Part shown: positions 51,209 to 62,130 of the stretch, in pieces
Position numbering within the stretch: position 1 is the first letter of the stretch
Layout of the letters: each line of letters opens with the position of its first letter
From: Pelagibacteraceae bacterium AG-349-L17
GTDB lineage: Bacteria > Pseudomonadota > Alphaproteobacteria > Pelagibacterales > Pelagibacteraceae
Direction of reading: 5' to 3'
DNA: 64,000 bases
Assembly (NCBI GenBank): GCA_003278805.1
Contig: QCDC01000003.1
Span: forward strand, 52,837-116,836
Program-made: the position numbers and the translations under genes
The notes under the pieces: model-generated
What the model saw: the letters and a program-made list of their open reading frames with translations, nothing else
Told to the model about the DNA's origin: nothing
The model's database searches: none

Positions 51209-51897
51209 TGACATCAAAAAGATACAAAAAATTACCTGAAAAAACAAAAGACTTGAACGCGGATTCTATAGAAAAATTGTTACCAGAAATAAAAAAAAAC
51301 TGCACAACTAAATTTGATGAGTCTTTAGATTTAAGTTTTCAAATAAACCACAAGCAAAAGAAAAGCGAAATTAATATTAGAACAGTAGTTAATTTACCTG
51401 GTGGCACAGGTAAGAAAGTTAAAGTTGCTGTAGTTTGTGAGTCTAATAAAGAACAAGAAGCAAAAGGTGCTGGTGCAGATATCGTAGGTGGTGATGAATT
51501 TGTTGAAAGAATTAAAGGTGGAGAATTAAATTTTGAAAAGTTAATTTGCACACCAGGAATGATGATTAAACTTTCTAAATTAGGAAAAGTTTTAGGACCA
51601 AAAGGTTTAATGCCTAATCCAAAGCTTGGTTCAGTTTCTGAAAATATTAAAGAAGCAGTAACTAATGCTAAATCTGGTCAAGTAGAAATTAGAAATGATA
51701 AAGATGGAAATATTGGAGTTAGTATTGGTAAAAAATCTTTTAGTAATGATCAACTAATTAAAAACTACAATGCAATTTTAGATGCTTTAGAGAAAGAAAA
51801 ATCAAATAACACTTTAAAAGGTGATTTAATTAGAAGTGTATTTGCTACATCAACAATGGGTGTTTCATATAAAGTTAAATTAGGGAAATCGATATAG
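51208..51897 (+). CDS. rplA: 50S ribosomal protein L1
   Basis: The 229-residue protein contains the L1 signature V-L-G-P-K-G-L-M-P-N-P-K near residue 131 and a final G-V-S-Y-K-V near 222. L1 forms the L1 stalk and in other bacteria represses its own operon by binding the rplK leader. No long leader precedes rplK here, since nusG overlaps it. The rplJ start is 2 nt away. Confidence 0.97.
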   Translation: MTSKRYKKLPEKTKDLNADSIEKLLPEIKKNCTTKFDESLDLSFQINHKQKKSEINIRTVVNLPGGTGKKVKVAVVCESNKEQEAKGAGADIVGGDEFVERIKGGELNFEKLICTPGMMIKLSKLGKVLGPKGLMPNPKLGSVSENIKEAVTNAKSGQVEIRNDKDGNIGVSIGKKSFSNDQLIKNYNAILDALEKEKSNNTLKGDLIRSVFATSTMGVSYKVKLGKSI

Positions 51898-51899
51898 TT

Positions 51900-52421
51900 A
51901 TGATGAACAAAGAACAAAAGAAAAATTATATTGAAGAAATGACTAATAAGTTTGAAAACAGCAAAGCTGTCATGGTTACTCATTATCAAGGTTTAACAAT
52001 GACTCAGTTAGATGAATTGAGAGCGAAAATGAGAGAACATGGAATCATTTTCAAGATAACAAAAAATAGAATTACAAAATTAGCTTTAGAAAAAACAAAG
52101 TGTAAAGATTTATCGAATTTATTCAGTGGTCCTACAGCAGTTGCATTTGGAGAGGATGCAATAATGTCTGCAAGGATTCTTTCAAAATTTGCAAAAGATA
52201 ACGAAAACTTAAAATTAATTGGTGGAATTATGGATAATGAGGTCCTAGATCAGGCCGGTGTCCAAAATGTAGCTAGTTTACCTACATTAGATGAAGCAAG
52301 AGCCAATATTGTGGGTATTTTGAACGCTTCTGCATCTAAATTAATCAGTATTTTGCTTGCACATTCAGAAAAAATGAGTAGTTTGACGGCAGAAAATTCT
52401 GAAACACAACCCAAAGAGTAA
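51900..52421 (+). CDS. rplJ: 50S ribosomal protein L10
   Basis: The 173-residue stalk base protein anchors L7/L12 dimers. The N-terminal half binds 23S rRNA (Y-Q-G-L-T near residue 29; K-I-T-K-N-R near 56) and the C-terminal helix holds L12 sites. Two adjacent ATG codons (51900 and 51903) are possible starts. With 2 nt between rplA and rplJ there is no space for the long rplJ leader used for L10 autoregulation in enteric bacteria. Confidence 0.95.
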   Translation: MMNKEQKKNYIEEMTNKFENSKAVMVTHYQGLTMTQLDELRAKMREHGIIFKITKNRITKLALEKTKCKDLSNLFSGPTAVAFGEDAIMSARILSKFAKDNENLKLIGGIMDNEVLDQAGVQNVASLPTLDEARANIVGILNASASKLISILLAHSEKMSSLTAENSETQPKE

Positions 52422-52426
52422 AACAT

Positions 52427-52792
52427 ATGCCTGACCTTAACAAAATTATCGAAGACTTATCAAGTTTGACAGTTGCAGAGGCAGCTGAACTTTCAAAACA
52501 ATTAGAAGAAAAATGGGGTGTAACTCCAATGGCAGCAGCAGCTCCAGCAGCAGCAGGCGGTGCGGCTCCAGCAGAGGACAAAGATGATTTTACAATCATG
52601 TTAGTTTCTGCAGGTGATAAAAAAATTAACGTTATCAAAGAAGTAAGAGCAGCTACTTCATTAGGTTTAAAAGAAGCTAAAGATCTTGTAGAGGGAGCAC
52701 CAAAAGAAGTTAAATCTGGTGTAAACAAAAAAGATGCTGAAGAGATCAAAGCTAAATTAGAAGCTGCTGGCGCTAAAGTAGAACTTAAATAA
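52427..52792 (+). CDS. rplL: 50S ribosomal protein L7/L12
   Basis: A 121-residue stalk protein with an N-terminal dimerisation domain, an Ala/Pro/Gly hinge at about residues 36-52, and the C-terminal factor-binding domain [16 protein letters not shown] near 68. GC content rises in the Ala-rich hinge. It is separated from rpoB by a 56-nt spacer with a perfect hairpin. Confidence 0.97.
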   Translation: MPDLNKIIEDLSSLTVAEAAELSKQLEEKWGVTPMAAAAPAAAGGAAPAEDKDDFTIMLVSAGDKKINVIKEVRAATSLGLKEAKDLVEGAPKEVKSGVNKKDAEEIKAKLEAAGAKVELK

Positions 52793-52811
52793 ATTAAATA
52801 GAAAGAATTCG

Positions 52812-52837
52812 AATACTGATTATTTTTAATCAGTATT
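52812..52837 (+). terminator. Hairpin between rplL and rpoB, probable attenuator or processing site
   Basis: An 11-bp perfect stem, AATACTGATTA and TAATCAGTATT, closes a TTTT loop. No T-run follows (TATAAACATAG), so full termination is unlikely. It lies where E. coli has the partial attenuator and RNase III site between rplL and rpoB, and may set the ratio of ribosomal protein to polymerase mRNA. Confidence 0.55.
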
Positions 52838-52848
52838 TATAAACATAG

Positions 52849-55800
52849 ATGCAATTATCTTTTACTGAAAAGAAAAACATTAGAAAAAGTTTTGGTAAAC
52901 TCAAAGAAAGTTTATCTATTCCTAATTTAATTGAAGTACAAAAAAATTCCTACAAAGAATTAACAGAATTTAATGCTGAAGCAGCTGAACTTACCAAAGG
53001 TTTTGATAGAGTATTCAAGAGCATTTTTCCAATTGAAGATTTAAATGATAAAGCAACATTAGAGTATGTTTCATACAGATTAGAGAAACCGAAATTTGAT
53101 GTTGAGGAGTGCATTACAAGAGGTCTTACATATTCTTCAGCACTAAAATGCACATTAAGGTTAGTTGTTTACGAAATAGATATAGAAAATAATACTAAAG
53201 ATATTTTATCTGCAAAAGAGCAAGAAGTGTATATGGGTGAAGTTCCAATGATGACTAATAGTGGAACTTTTATTACCAATGGAGTTCAAAGAGTTGTTGT
53301 AAACCAAATGCATAGAAGTCCTGGTGTATTTTTTGATCATGATAAAGGTAAAACACATGCAAGTGGCAAACTCTTATTTAATTGCAGAGTAATACCCAAC
53401 AGAGGTTCTTGGTTAGATTTTGAGTATGATGTTAAAGATTTTCTATATTTTAAAATTGATAGAAAAAAGAAAATTTTTTCATCTACTTTATTGTTAGCTT
53501 TAGGTTATACCAAATCAGAAATAGTGGATGAGTTTTATGAGAGTGAGCAATATATTTTTGATCCAAAAACAGAAAAGTGGAAAACTAAATTTAATCCAGA
53601 GAACTATAAGGCAAAAAATTTCTCTGAAGAAGTAATTGATGCAAAGACTGGAGAAGTAGTAATTAAATTAGGTGACAAGATAAATTTTTTAAGTGCAAAA
53701 AAATTAGCTAATGATGGTTTGAAAGATATATTAGTTTCAAGAGAGTCATTGTTTGGAAAATTTTTACATAGAGATATTAAAGTTAATGAAGAAGAAGATG
53801 GTGTATTCAAAATTGGTACCGAATTAAATGATACAATTATTCAACAAATTTTAGATGCAAACATACATTCACTTCAAATTTCTGTTACAAATTCAATAAA
53901 TAAAGGACCGTATCTACTTACAACTATTTTAGCTGATAAAAACAACACCAAAGACGAAGCTATCACAGAAATCTATAAAATGTTAAGACCTGGTGAGCCA
54001 CCAACAATAGAGATAGCAACTCAAATATTTAATAACCTTTTCTTTAGTTCAGATAGGTATGATCTGTCTGATGTTGGAAGAGTTAAAATGAACTCAAGAT
54101 TAAACCAAGAGTGTTCAGATAAAATTACAATATTAAGAAATGACGATATAATTGCAATAATTCATAAAATGTTAGATTTACGTGATGGTAAAGATGATGT
54201 TGATGATATTGATCATTTAGGAAATAGAAGAGTACGTTCTGTAGGAGAGCTAGTTGAAAATCAAGCCAGAATTGGTGTTTACAGAATGGAAAGAGCTATT
54301 AAAGAAAAAATGACAACACTAGATGTTGAATCAGCAATGCCACAAGATCTTATAAATGCAAAACCATTAACAGTTTCATTAAAAGATTTTTTTGCAAGTT
54401 CACAACTTTCACAGTTTATGGACCAAACAAATCCATTATCCGAAATTACTCACAAAAGAAGAGTTTCAGCTTTAGGTCCAGGTGGCTTAACAAGAGAAAG
54501 AGCAGGTTTTGAAGTTAGAGACGTTCATCCAACCCACTATGGAAGAATTTGTCCAATTGAAACACCAGAGGGTCCAAATATTGGTTTGATTAATAGTTTA
54601 TCTACATACGCAAAAATTAATAAGTATGGCTTTATTGAAAGTCCCTACAAAAAAGTAAAAGACGGCGTTGTTCAAGATAAAGTAGAATATTTATCAGCAA
54701 TGGAAGAAACAAAATTTACTATTGCTCAAGCAAATACAAAACTTGATAAAAATGGAAAAATTACTGAAGAGTTAGTTTCGTGTAGACAAAATCTAAACTT
54801 TCTTTTGGCTAAACCCGACTCTATTGATTATATTGATGTATCACCTAAACAATTAGTTTCAGTTGCAGCATCATTAATTCCATTCTTAGAAAATGATGAT
54901 GCAAACAGAGCATTGATGGGATCAAATATGATGAGGCAAGCAGTTCCGTTATTAAAACCAGAGTCGCCACTTGTTGGTACAGGGATTGAAAGTGATGTTG
55001 CTTTAGATTCAGGGGTAACTATTGTTGCTAAGCGAGATGGAATTGTTGATAAAATAGATGGTAAAAGGATTGTTATCAAAGTAACTGAGGAAACAGACTT
55101 TAGTAAGTCTGGTGTAGATATATATAACCTTCAAAAATTTAAAAGATCAAACCAAAATACTTGTATAAATCAAAGACCACTAGTTAGAGTTGGTGATAAA
55201 GTTAAAACTGGAGACATTATTGCCGATGGTCCTTCAACAAAATTAGGTGAACTTGCCTTAGGTAAGAATGTTACTGTAGCTTTCATGCCGTGGCAAGGTT
55301 ACAACTTTGAAGACTCAATACTTATTTCGGAAAGATGTGTTACAGATGACGTATTTACATCTGTTCACATTGTTGAATACGAAATAATGGCAAGAGACAC
55401 AAAGCTCGGTGAAGAAGAAATAACAAGAGATATACCAAATGTAAATGAAGAAGCTTTAAAAAACCTTGATGAATCAGGAATAGTTTATATTGGTGCAGAG
55501 GTTAATGCTGGTGATATTTTGGTTGGTAAAGTTACTCCGAAAGGAGATTCGGCATCCGGTCCTGAAGAAAAATTATTAAGATCGATATTTGGAGAAAAAG
55601 CTATTGATGTAACAGATACATCTTTAAGAATGTCAAGAGGATCAAGTGGAACGGTAGTTGATGTAAGAGTGTTCAATAGACATGGAATTGAGAAAGATGA
55701 AAGATCAATAACTATTGAAAGAGCCGAAATTGAACAAGTTCAACAAGATAAAATTGTTGAGGAAGAAATATTAGAAAGAAGTATTAAACAAAGAGCTTCA

Positions 55801-56937
55801 CAATTCCTTTCAGGATCATCTTTAACAAAAAAAGTAAAAGATTTATCCGAAGGAACTAAGTTAGATTTTGAAACAATTAACAAACTATCAATTAATGATG
55901 TTTTCAAAATCACAGTGGGAAATGTAAATGATGTAGCAACATTAGCTCAATTAAAAGATCAATACAATAAAGCAAAACAAGATATAACAGAGAGGTTTGA
56001 GGATAAAGTTTTAAAAATTAGAAGTGGTGATGATTTGTTACCAAGTGTTATGAAAATGGTAAAAGTATTCGTTGCTATAAAAAGAAGATTAAGACCTGGT
56101 GATAAAATGTCTGGAAGACATGGAAACAAAGGAGTTGTAAGTAAAATTGTACCTGTTGAAGATATGCCATATAGAGAAGATGGTAGACCAGTTGATATTG
56201 TTTTAAATCCTCTTGGTGTTCCAAGTAGGATGAACGTTGGACAAATTTTAGAGACACATTTAGGCTGGGCATGTAAAGAATTTGGTGAACAAGTTAAAAA
56301 TTTAGTAAACGAAAATAACAAAAAAATTGAAAGAACAGAAAAAATCGAAAAATTCTTAAAATCTGTTTATGGAGAAGAAATTTTCAACGAAAAGGTAGAT
56401 AAATTAAGTAAGAATGAATTCAAAGATCTTTGTGAAAACTTACAAAATGGAATCGCAATCTCAACGCCTGTTTTTGATGGTGCTAAAGAAAAAAATGTTA
56501 CTGAGATGCTTGAACTAGCAAATTTACCAGGATCTGGACAAACTTATTTATGGGATGGAAGAACAGGAGAGAAATTTGATAGACCGGTTACAGTTGGAAT
56601 AATCTACATGCTAAAACTTCATCACTTAGTTGAAGATAAAATTCATGCAAGATCTACAGGACCTTACAGTTTGGTTACACAACAACCTCTTGGTGGTAAA
56701 GCCCAATTAGGTGGTCAAAGATTTGGTGAAATGGAAGTTTGGGCACTAGAAGCATATGGTGCATCATATACATTACAGGAAATTTTAACTGTTAAATCTG
56801 ATGATGTTGCTGGAAGAGTAAAAGTTTATGAGACTATAGTTAAAGGTGAAGAAAATTTTGAGTCTGGAATACCAGAGTCATTTAACGTTTTAGTTAAAGA
56901 GATTAAATCGTTAGCATTAAATGTGGAGCTTAATTAA
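52849..56937 (+). CDS. rpoB: DNA-directed RNA polymerase subunit beta
   Basis: The 1362-residue protein is of normal proteobacterial length. The rifampicin-pocket region [15 protein letters not shown] (about residues 513-527) with [13 protein letters not shown] is intact. Near the C-terminus, [15 protein letters not shown] is present. The stop overlaps the rpoC start by one base. No Shine-Dalgarno site is evident before the ATG. Confidence 0.98.
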   Translation: MQLSFTEKKNIRKSFGKLKESLSIPNLIEVQKNSYKELTEFNAEAAELTKGFDRVFKSIFPIEDLNDKATLEYVSYRLEKPKFDVEECITRGLTYSSALKCTLRLVVYEIDIENNTKDILSAKEQEVYMGEVPMMTNSGTFITNGVQRVVVNQMHRSPGVFFDHDKGKTHASGKLLFNCRVIPNRGSWLDFEYDVKDFLYFKIDRKKKIFSSTLLLALGYTKSEIVDEFYESEQYIFDPKTEKWKTKFNPENYKAKNFSEEVIDAKTGEVVIKLGDKINFLSAKKLANDGLKDILVSRESLFGKFLHRDIKVNEEEDGVFKIGTELNDTIIQQILDANIHSLQISVTNSINKGPYLLTTILADKNNTKDEAITEIYKMLRPGEPPTIEIATQIFNNLFFSSDRYDLSDVGRVKMNSRLNQECSDKITILRNDDIIAIIHKMLDLRDGKDDVDDIDHLGNRRVRSVGELVENQARIGVYRMERAIKEKMTTLDVESAMPQDLINAKPLTVSLKDFFASSQLSQFMDQTNPLSEITHKRRVSALGPGGLTRERAGFEVRDVHPTHYGRICPIETPEGPNIGLINSLSTYAKINKYGFIESPYKKVKDGVVQDKVEYLSAMEETKFTIAQANTKLDKNGKITEELVSCRQNLNFLLAKPDSIDYIDVSPKQLVSVAASLIPFLENDDANRALMGSNMMRQAVPLLKPESPLVGTGIESDVALDSGVTIVAKRDGIVDKIDGKRIVIKVTEETDFSKSGVDIYNLQKFKRSNQNTCINQRPLVRVGDKVKTGDIIADGPSTKLGELALGKNVTVAFMPWQGYNFEDSILISERCVTDDVFTSVHIVEYEIMARDTKLGEEEITRDIPNVNEEALKNLDESGIVYIGAEVNAGDILVGKVTPKGDSASGPEEKLLRSIFGEKAIDVTDTSLRMSRGSSGTVVDVRVFNRHGIEKDERSITIERAEIEQVQQDKIVEEEILERSIKQRASQFLSGSSLTKKVKDLSEGTKLDFETINKLSINDVFKITVGNVNDVATLAQLKDQYNKAKQDITERFEDKVLKIRSGDDLLPSVMKMVKVFVAIKRRLRPGDKMSGRHGNKGVVSKIVPVEDMPYREDGRPVDIVLNPLGVPSRMNVGQILETHLGWACKEFGEQVKNLVNENNKKIERTEKIEKFLKSVYGEEIFNEKVDKLSKNEFKDLCENLQNGIAISTPVFDGAKEKNVTEMLELANLPGSGQTYLWDGRTGEKFDRPVTVGIIYMLKLHHLVEDKIHARSTGPYSLVTQQPLGGKAQLGGQRFGEMEVWALEAYGASYTLQEILTVKSDDVAGRVKVYETIVKGEENFESGIPESFNVLVKEIKSLALNVELN

Positions 56938-59900
56938 TGAAAAAAGAACTAACTGATCTATTTAAGGGTAGCGAAATTTTAGAAGCTCAAAATTTTAATA
57001 GCATTAAAATATCACTTGCTAGTCCAGAGAAGATTAAATCATGGACATTTGGTGAAATTAAAAAGCCTGAAACAATTAATTATAGAACTTTTAGACCTGA
57101 AAAAGATGGTTTGTTCTGTGCAAGGATTTTTGGACCGATAAAAGATTATGAGTGTTTATGTGGTAAGTATAAACGAATGAAATTTAGAGGAATTATATGT
57201 GAGAAATGTGGTGTTGAGGTTACAAAATCAAATGTAAGAAGAGAAAGAATGGGCCACATTAATCTTGCTACACCAGTAGCACATATTTGGTTCTTAAAGT
57301 CTCTTCCAAGCAGAATTGCTTTGGCAGTAGACATGAAATTAAAAGAAATAGAGAGAGTTCTTTATTTTGAAAACTTTATAGTAATAGAACCTGGTTTAAC
57401 CGGTTTACAAAAAAATCAACTCTTAAATGAAGAAGAATTAGCAAAATACCAGGATGAATTTGGTGAAGAAAGTTTTACAGCAGGCATAGGAGCAGAAGCA
57501 GTTCTTGAGATGCTTAAAAATTTAGATTTAGAATTAGAAAGAAAAAATCTTGTTAGCTTTATAAAAGAAACCAAATCTAAAGTTAATGAAGAAAGAGCAA
57601 TTAAGAGATTAAAATTAATAGAGTCATTTATTGAAACAGGTCAAAAACCTGAGTGGATGATTATGACTGTTGTACCAGTTATACCACCAGAATTAAGACC
57701 ATTAGTTCCTCTAGATGGTGGAAGATTTGCTACTTCAGATCTTAACGATTTATACAGAAGGGTAATTAACAGGAATAACAGATTAAAAAGATTAATGGAT
57801 CTTAAAGCTCCAGATATCATTGTAAGAAATGAAAAAAGGATGCTTCAAGAGTCTGTAGATGCTTTATTTGATAACGGTAGAAGAGGCAGAGTAATAACAG
57901 GAACAGGTAAGAGACCACTCAAATCTCTTGCTGAAATGTTAAAAGGGAAACAAGGAAGATTTCGACAAAATTTATTAGGTAAAAGAGTAGATTATTCAGG
58001 ACGATCAGTAATCGTTGTCGGTCCTGATTTAAAATTACATGAGTGTGGTTTACCGAAAAAAATGGCTCTTGAGTTATTTAAACCATTTTTATATGCAAGA
58101 TTAAATAAATTAGGTTTAGCTTCAACAATTAAACAAGCTAAAAAATTAGTTGAAAAAGAAACAAATGCAGTTTGGGACGCTTTAGAATTGATAGTTAGAG
58201 AGCATCCGGTACTTTTAAATAGAGCACCAACACTTCATAGACTTGGAGTTCAAGCGTTTGAGCCAAAATTAATTGAAGGAGATGCAATTGAATTACACCC
58301 TTTAACTTGTGCAGCATTTAACGCTGACTTCGATGGTGACCAAATGGCAGTGCACGTGCCGTTAAGTTTAGAAGCACAATTAGAGGCAAGAATTTTAATG
58401 TTATCTACAAATAATATTCTTTCTCCATCAAACGGAAAACCAATTATTGTTCCGAGTCAGGACATGATTTTAGGAATCTACTATCTGTCACAAGAACCTA
58501 TATCTGATAAACCAGCAGGATACTTTACAAATTCAGATCAAATTGAATTTGCATTATCATCTGGTCAAATAAATGTACATAGCACTATCATTTCAAGATT
58601 TGAGACTGTAGATGATCAAGGTAATAAAAAAATGGAAAAATACACTTCTACAGCTGGAAGATTTTTATTAGCAAATTTATTACCTAAAAATAGCAACATT
58701 AAGTTCTCTTTAGTAGATAGATTATTACCTAAAAAAGTAGTTTCAGAAATAATTGATGTTGTATTTAGATTTTGTGGTCAAAAAACAACTGTAATTTTCT
58801 GTGATAAGCTTAAAGATTTAGGATTTAAACACGCATTTAAAGCAGGAATTTCGTTTGGAAAAGACGATCTTGTAATCCCTGAAAATAAAACTCAATTAAT
58901 TGATGATACTAAGAAATTAATTGCAGATTATGAAACACAATATGCTGAAGGTTTAATTACAAGAGGTGAAAAGTACAACAAAGTTGTTGATGCTTGGTCT
59001 AAGTGTACTGATAAAGTTGCTGGAGAAATGATGAAAGGAATTTCAGCTACAGAAAAAACTGACGAAGGATTGAAAATAAATTCTGTATTTATGATGGCAG
59101 ACAGTGGAGCTAGAGGATCTGCTGCTCAGATGAAACAATTAGCTGGTATGAGAGGTTTGATTGCTAAACCTTCAGGTGAAATTATTGAAAGTCCAATTAT
59201 CTCAAACTTTAAAGAGGGATTAACCGCTTTAGAGTATTTCAACTCAACACATGGAGCTAGAAAAGGTTTAGCAGATACAGCGCTTAAAACAGCTAGTTCT
59301 GGATATTTAACGAGAAGACTTTGCGATGTAGCTCAAGATTTAACTGTCACCAAAAAAGCTTGTGACTGTAAAAATCCAGGATTTATCGAACTTTCTGAAA
59401 TTTTAGAAGGTGGTAATGTAGTAGTTAGCCTTTCTGAAAGAGCACTAGGTAGAGTTACATTTGATGAGGTTAAACATCCTTTAACTGGAGAGATAATCAT
59501 CAAAAAACAAACCATGATCGATGAGGCTGGATGCGATAAAATTGATGCTGCAGGGGTAAAATCAATAAAAGTTTACTCAGTAATGACTTGTGGTTCAAAA
59601 GAAGGTGTTTGTGCTACTTCATACGGAAGAGATTTATCTAGAGGTAAAATGGTTCACGTTGGTGAAGCTATTGGAATGATTTCCGCACAGTCAATCGGTG
59701 AACCAGGAACACAGTTAACAATGAGAACTTTCCACGTAGGTGGAACTGCTTCTGTTAAACAGGACTCACAAATTGTAACTAAAAATGAAGGAACATTAAA
59801 AATTATAAACTCAAATATTTTAGAGGACTCTAAAAAGAATTTAATTGTAATGGGTAGAAATACTCAGCTTTCAATTGAGGATGATAATGGAGTTCAAATT

Positions 59901-61115
59901 GCAGTTTATAAAGTTGCATATGGATCAAGATTATTTTTTAATAACGGTGATAAAGTAAAAGCAAATACTAAAATATGTGAATGGGATCCTTACACAACGC
60001 CAGTTATAGCAGAGAAAAGTGGTATAGCTAGTTATGTAGATCTAATTGACGGTGTTTCAATTCAAGAAACTACTGACGATGCAACAGGAATTTCTTCTAA
60101 ATCAGTAATTGATTGGAGAGGTCAATCAAAAAGCACTGATTTAAAACCCAGAATCACTCTTAGAGATGAAAAAGGAAATGTAATTAAAAAAGCTGATGAT
60201 AATGAAGCTAGATATTATTTAGTGCCGGATTCGATTTTATCAATTAAAGATGGTCAAAAAGTTTATGCAGGTGACGTAATTGCAAGATTACCGAAGGAAA
60301 CTACAAAAACAAAAGATATTACCGGAGGTCTTCCAAGAGTTGCTGAGTTATTTGAAGCTAGAAAAGCTAAAGACAGTGCAATCATTGCTGAAAATGATGG
60401 TAGTGTTGTTTTTGGCAAAGAGGTAAGAGGTAAACAAAGGGTATCTATTGTTCCTGAAGATGGATCAGAACCTTCAAATTATTTAATTCCAAAAGGCAAA
60501 CATATCAATTTCAACCCTGGTGAAAAAATTCAAAAAGGAGAATATCTTCTAGATGGTCAACCATTGCCACATGATATTTTAAGAATTTTAGGTATTAAAG
60601 AATTAACGGAATACTTTGTTAACCAAGTTCAAGAAGTCTATAGATTACAAGGTGTAATCATTAATGATAAGCATATTGAAACTATTTTAAGACAAATGCT
60701 TAAAAAAGTTGAAGTAAAAGTATCAGGTGACTCAAGTTATTTACCTGGTGAAGTGGTTGATAGAATTAAGTTTGATAATACAAACGAAAAATTAGTTGCT
60801 GAAAGCAAAACCCCTGCTGTCGGTGAGAGAGTGTTGATGGGTATCACTAAAGCCTCACTTCAAACTGAATCGTTTATTTCAGCTGCTTCGTTCCAAGAAA
60901 CTACAAGAGTATTAACTGATGCTGCAATTAAAGGAAAAGTTGACCCATTAAATGGGTTAAAAGAGAACGTAATTGTTGGAAGGTTAGTTCCTGCAGGTAC
61001 TGGTAATATTAAAAATAGATGGAACAATAAAGCTCTAGAAGATGATAATAATTTCTTAGCTGAGCAGGATAAAATAGAAGCTTCAGAACCTGAAGAAACA
61101 CAGACAAATCAGTAA
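56937..61115 (+). CDS. rpoC: DNA-directed RNA polymerase subunit beta'
   Basis: The 1392-residue catalytic subunit has the N-terminal zinc ribbon C73, C75, C88, C91, the active-site loop N-A-D-F-D-G-D-Q-M near residue 461, and the bridge/trigger region [13 protein letters not shown] near 920. The second zinc site has C811, C885 and C892, but the position matching the fourth Cys of E. coli (C898) is Ser895, encoded TCA. The C-terminus ends in an acidic tail. It is translationally coupled to rpoB. Confidence 0.98.
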   Translation: MKKELTDLFKGSEILEAQNFNSIKISLASPEKIKSWTFGEIKKPETINYRTFRPEKDGLFCARIFGPIKDYECLCGKYKRMKFRGIICEKCGVEVTKSNVRRERMGHINLATPVAHIWFLKSLPSRIALAVDMKLKEIERVLYFENFIVIEPGLTGLQKNQLLNEEELAKYQDEFGEESFTAGIGAEAVLEMLKNLDLELERKNLVSFIKETKSKVNEERAIKRLKLIESFIETGQKPEWMIMTVVPVIPPELRPLVPLDGGRFATSDLNDLYRRVINRNNRLKRLMDLKAPDIIVRNEKRMLQESVDALFDNGRRGRVITGTGKRPLKSLAEMLKGKQGRFRQNLLGKRVDYSGRSVIVVGPDLKLHECGLPKKMALELFKPFLYARLNKLGLASTIKQAKKLVEKETNAVWDALELIVREHPVLLNRAPTLHRLGVQAFEPKLIEGDAIELHPLTCAAFNADFDGDQMAVHVPLSLEAQLEARILMLSTNNILSPSNGKPIIVPSQDMILGIYYLSQEPISDKPAGYFTNSDQIEFALSSGQINVHSTIISRFETVDDQGNKKMEKYTSTAGRFLLANLLPKNSNIKFSLVDRLLPKKVVSEIIDVVFRFCGQKTTVIFCDKLKDLGFKHAFKAGISFGKDDLVIPENKTQLIDDTKKLIADYETQYAEGLITRGEKYNKVVDAWSKCTDKVAGEMMKGISATEKTDEGLKINSVFMMADSGARGSAAQMKQLAGMRGLIAKPSGEIIESPIISNFKEGLTALEYFNSTHGARKGLADTALKTASSGYLTRRLCDVAQDLTVTKKACDCKNPGFIELSEILEGGNVVVSLSERALGRVTFDEVKHPLTGEIIIKKQTMIDEAGCDKIDAAGVKSIKVYSVMTCGSKEGVCATSYGRDLSRGKMVHVGEAIGMISAQSIGEPGTQLTMRTFHVGGTASVKQDSQIVTKNEGTLKIINSNILEDSKKNLIVMGRNTQLSIEDDNGVQIAVYKVAYGSRLFFNNGDKVKANTKICEWDPYTTPVIAEKSGIASYVDLIDGVSIQETTDDATGISSKSVIDWRGQSKSTDLKPRITLRDEKGNVIKKADDNEARYYLVPDSILSIKDGQKVYAGDVIARLPKETTKTKDITGGLPRVAELFEARKAKDSAIIAENDGSVVFGKEVRGKQRVSIVPEDGSEPSNYLIPKGKHINFNPGEKIQKGEYLLDGQPLPHDILRILGIKELTEYFVNQVQEVYRLQGVIINDKHIETILRQMLKKVEVKVSGDSSYLPGEVVDRIKFDNTNEKLVAESKTPAVGERVLMGITKASLQTESFISAASFQETTRVLTDAAIKGKVDPLNGLKENVIVGRLVPAGTGNIKNRWNNKALEDDNNFLAEQDKIEASEPEETQTNQ

Positions 61116-61282
61116 AAAAATCGCCTAAAAATTGCAGTTTTAGTTTGACAAAGGGCTATTAATAAGTAATTTGGCGATATTTTTGGTTGGAATGTAGTGC
61201 TTCTAACAGCACTAAACGCTGCCACAAAATAACCTGTCAGTTATTTTCATCTAAAAATAAATTAATTAATTTAAAAATATTT
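61116..61282 (+). promoter_or_regulatory. rpsL leader with promoter and hairpin
   Basis: The 167-nt spacer holds a TTGACA (61145-61150) with TAATTT 16 bp downstream (61167-61172) as a possible promoter for the rpsL-rpsG-fusA unit. A 6-bp hairpin CTAAAA/TTTTAG (61130-61148 region) precedes it. A 7-bp hairpin TAGTGCT/AGCACTA with a 6-nt loop (61195-61214) lies inside the leader. No ORF is credible here; an in-frame extension of rpsL from 61187 covers the hairpin and is rejected. Confidence 0.45.
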
Positions 61283-61654
61283 ATGCCAACTATTAATCAG
61301 TTGTTAAGAAAAAAAAGAGTTAAACAAGTTACAAGGAACAAGGTTCCTGCTTTACAAAAACAACCTTTGAAGAGAGGTGTTTGTGTAAAAGTTTATACAA
61401 CAACTCCTAAAAAACCAAACTCTGCATTAAGAAAAGTTGCTAGAGTAAGATTGTCAAACGGGTTTGAAGTTACAGCTTACATTCCTGGTGAAGGTCATAA
61501 TCTTCAAGAACACTCGGTAGTACTGATTAGAGGTGGAAGGGTAAAAGATTTGCCAGGTGTACGTTATCATATTTTAAGAGGTAATCTAGACACCCAAGGT
61601 GTTGAAAATCGAAAACAAAGAAGATCTTTATACGGAACAAAAAAAGGTAAATAA
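61283..61654 (+). CDS. rpsL: 30S ribosomal protein S12
   Basis: A 123-residue decoding-centre protein. I start it at the ATG 61283 (M-P-T-I-N-Q-L), the universal S12 start, although the frame is open 96 nt further upstream. Signatures include T-P-K-K-P-N-S-A near residue 42 and [10 protein letters not shown] near 85, the latter containing the Lys and Asp tied to streptomycin response. The stop overlaps rpsG by one base. Confidence 0.97.
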   Translation: MPTINQLLRKKRVKQVTRNKVPALQKQPLKRGVCVKVYTTTPKKPNSALRKVARVRLSNGFEVTAYIPGEGHNLQEHSVVLIRGGRVKDLPGVRYHILRGNLDTQGVENRKQRRSLYGTKKGK

Positions 61655-62124
61655 TGTCTAGAAAAAAAACGCAGCCAAAAAAAAATGTAGTTCCAGATCC
61701 AAAATTTAATTCAACTATAATTCCAAAATTAATAAACAATATAATGTATGATGGCAAAAGAGGTATCGCCGCTAAAATTGTTTATGAAGCAATTGATAAA
61801 ATAAAAACAAAAACAAAAGACGAACCAATAAATATTTTTAATGAAGCAATAAATAATATCAAACCAACTGTAGAAGTTAGATCTAGAAGAGTTGGTGGTG
61901 CAACTTACCAAGTTCCTGTTGAGGTAAAAAGTAAAAGAGCACAAGCCTTAGCAATTAGATGGTTAGTAGAATCAGCAAGGAAAAGAAAAGATAAACACAT
62001 GGCAGATAAAATTTTTAATGAGCTTTATGATGCTTATGAAAAAAAAGGTGCTGCAGTTAAAAAAAGAGAGGATGTACACAAAATGGCAGAATCCAATAAG
62101 GCTTTTGCTCATTTTAGGTGGTAA
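61654..62124 (+). CDS. rpsG: 30S ribosomal protein S7
   Basis: The 156-residue protein nucleates assembly of the 30S head. It has V-E-V-R-S-R-R-V-G-G-A-T-Y-Q-V-P-V-E near residue 72, the classical S7 signature, and ends H-F-R-W. It overlaps rpsL by one base, and fusA starts 6 nt after its stop. In E. coli S7 represses the str operon by binding the rpsL-rpsG gap; here no gap exists. Confidence 0.97.
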   Translation: MSRKKTQPKKNVVPDPKFNSTIIPKLINNIMYDGKRGIAAKIVYEAIDKIKTKTKDEPINIFNEAINNIKPTVEVRSRRVGGATYQVPVEVKSKRAQALAIRWLVESARKRKDKHMADKIFNELYDAYEKKGAAVKKREDVHKMAESNKAFAHFRW

Positions 62125-62130
62125 TAAGAT

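Noticed and set aside
61187..61282. N-terminal extension of rpsL
   Set aside because: It translates the leader hairpin, has no ribosome site, and S12 universally begins at M-P-T-I-N (61283).
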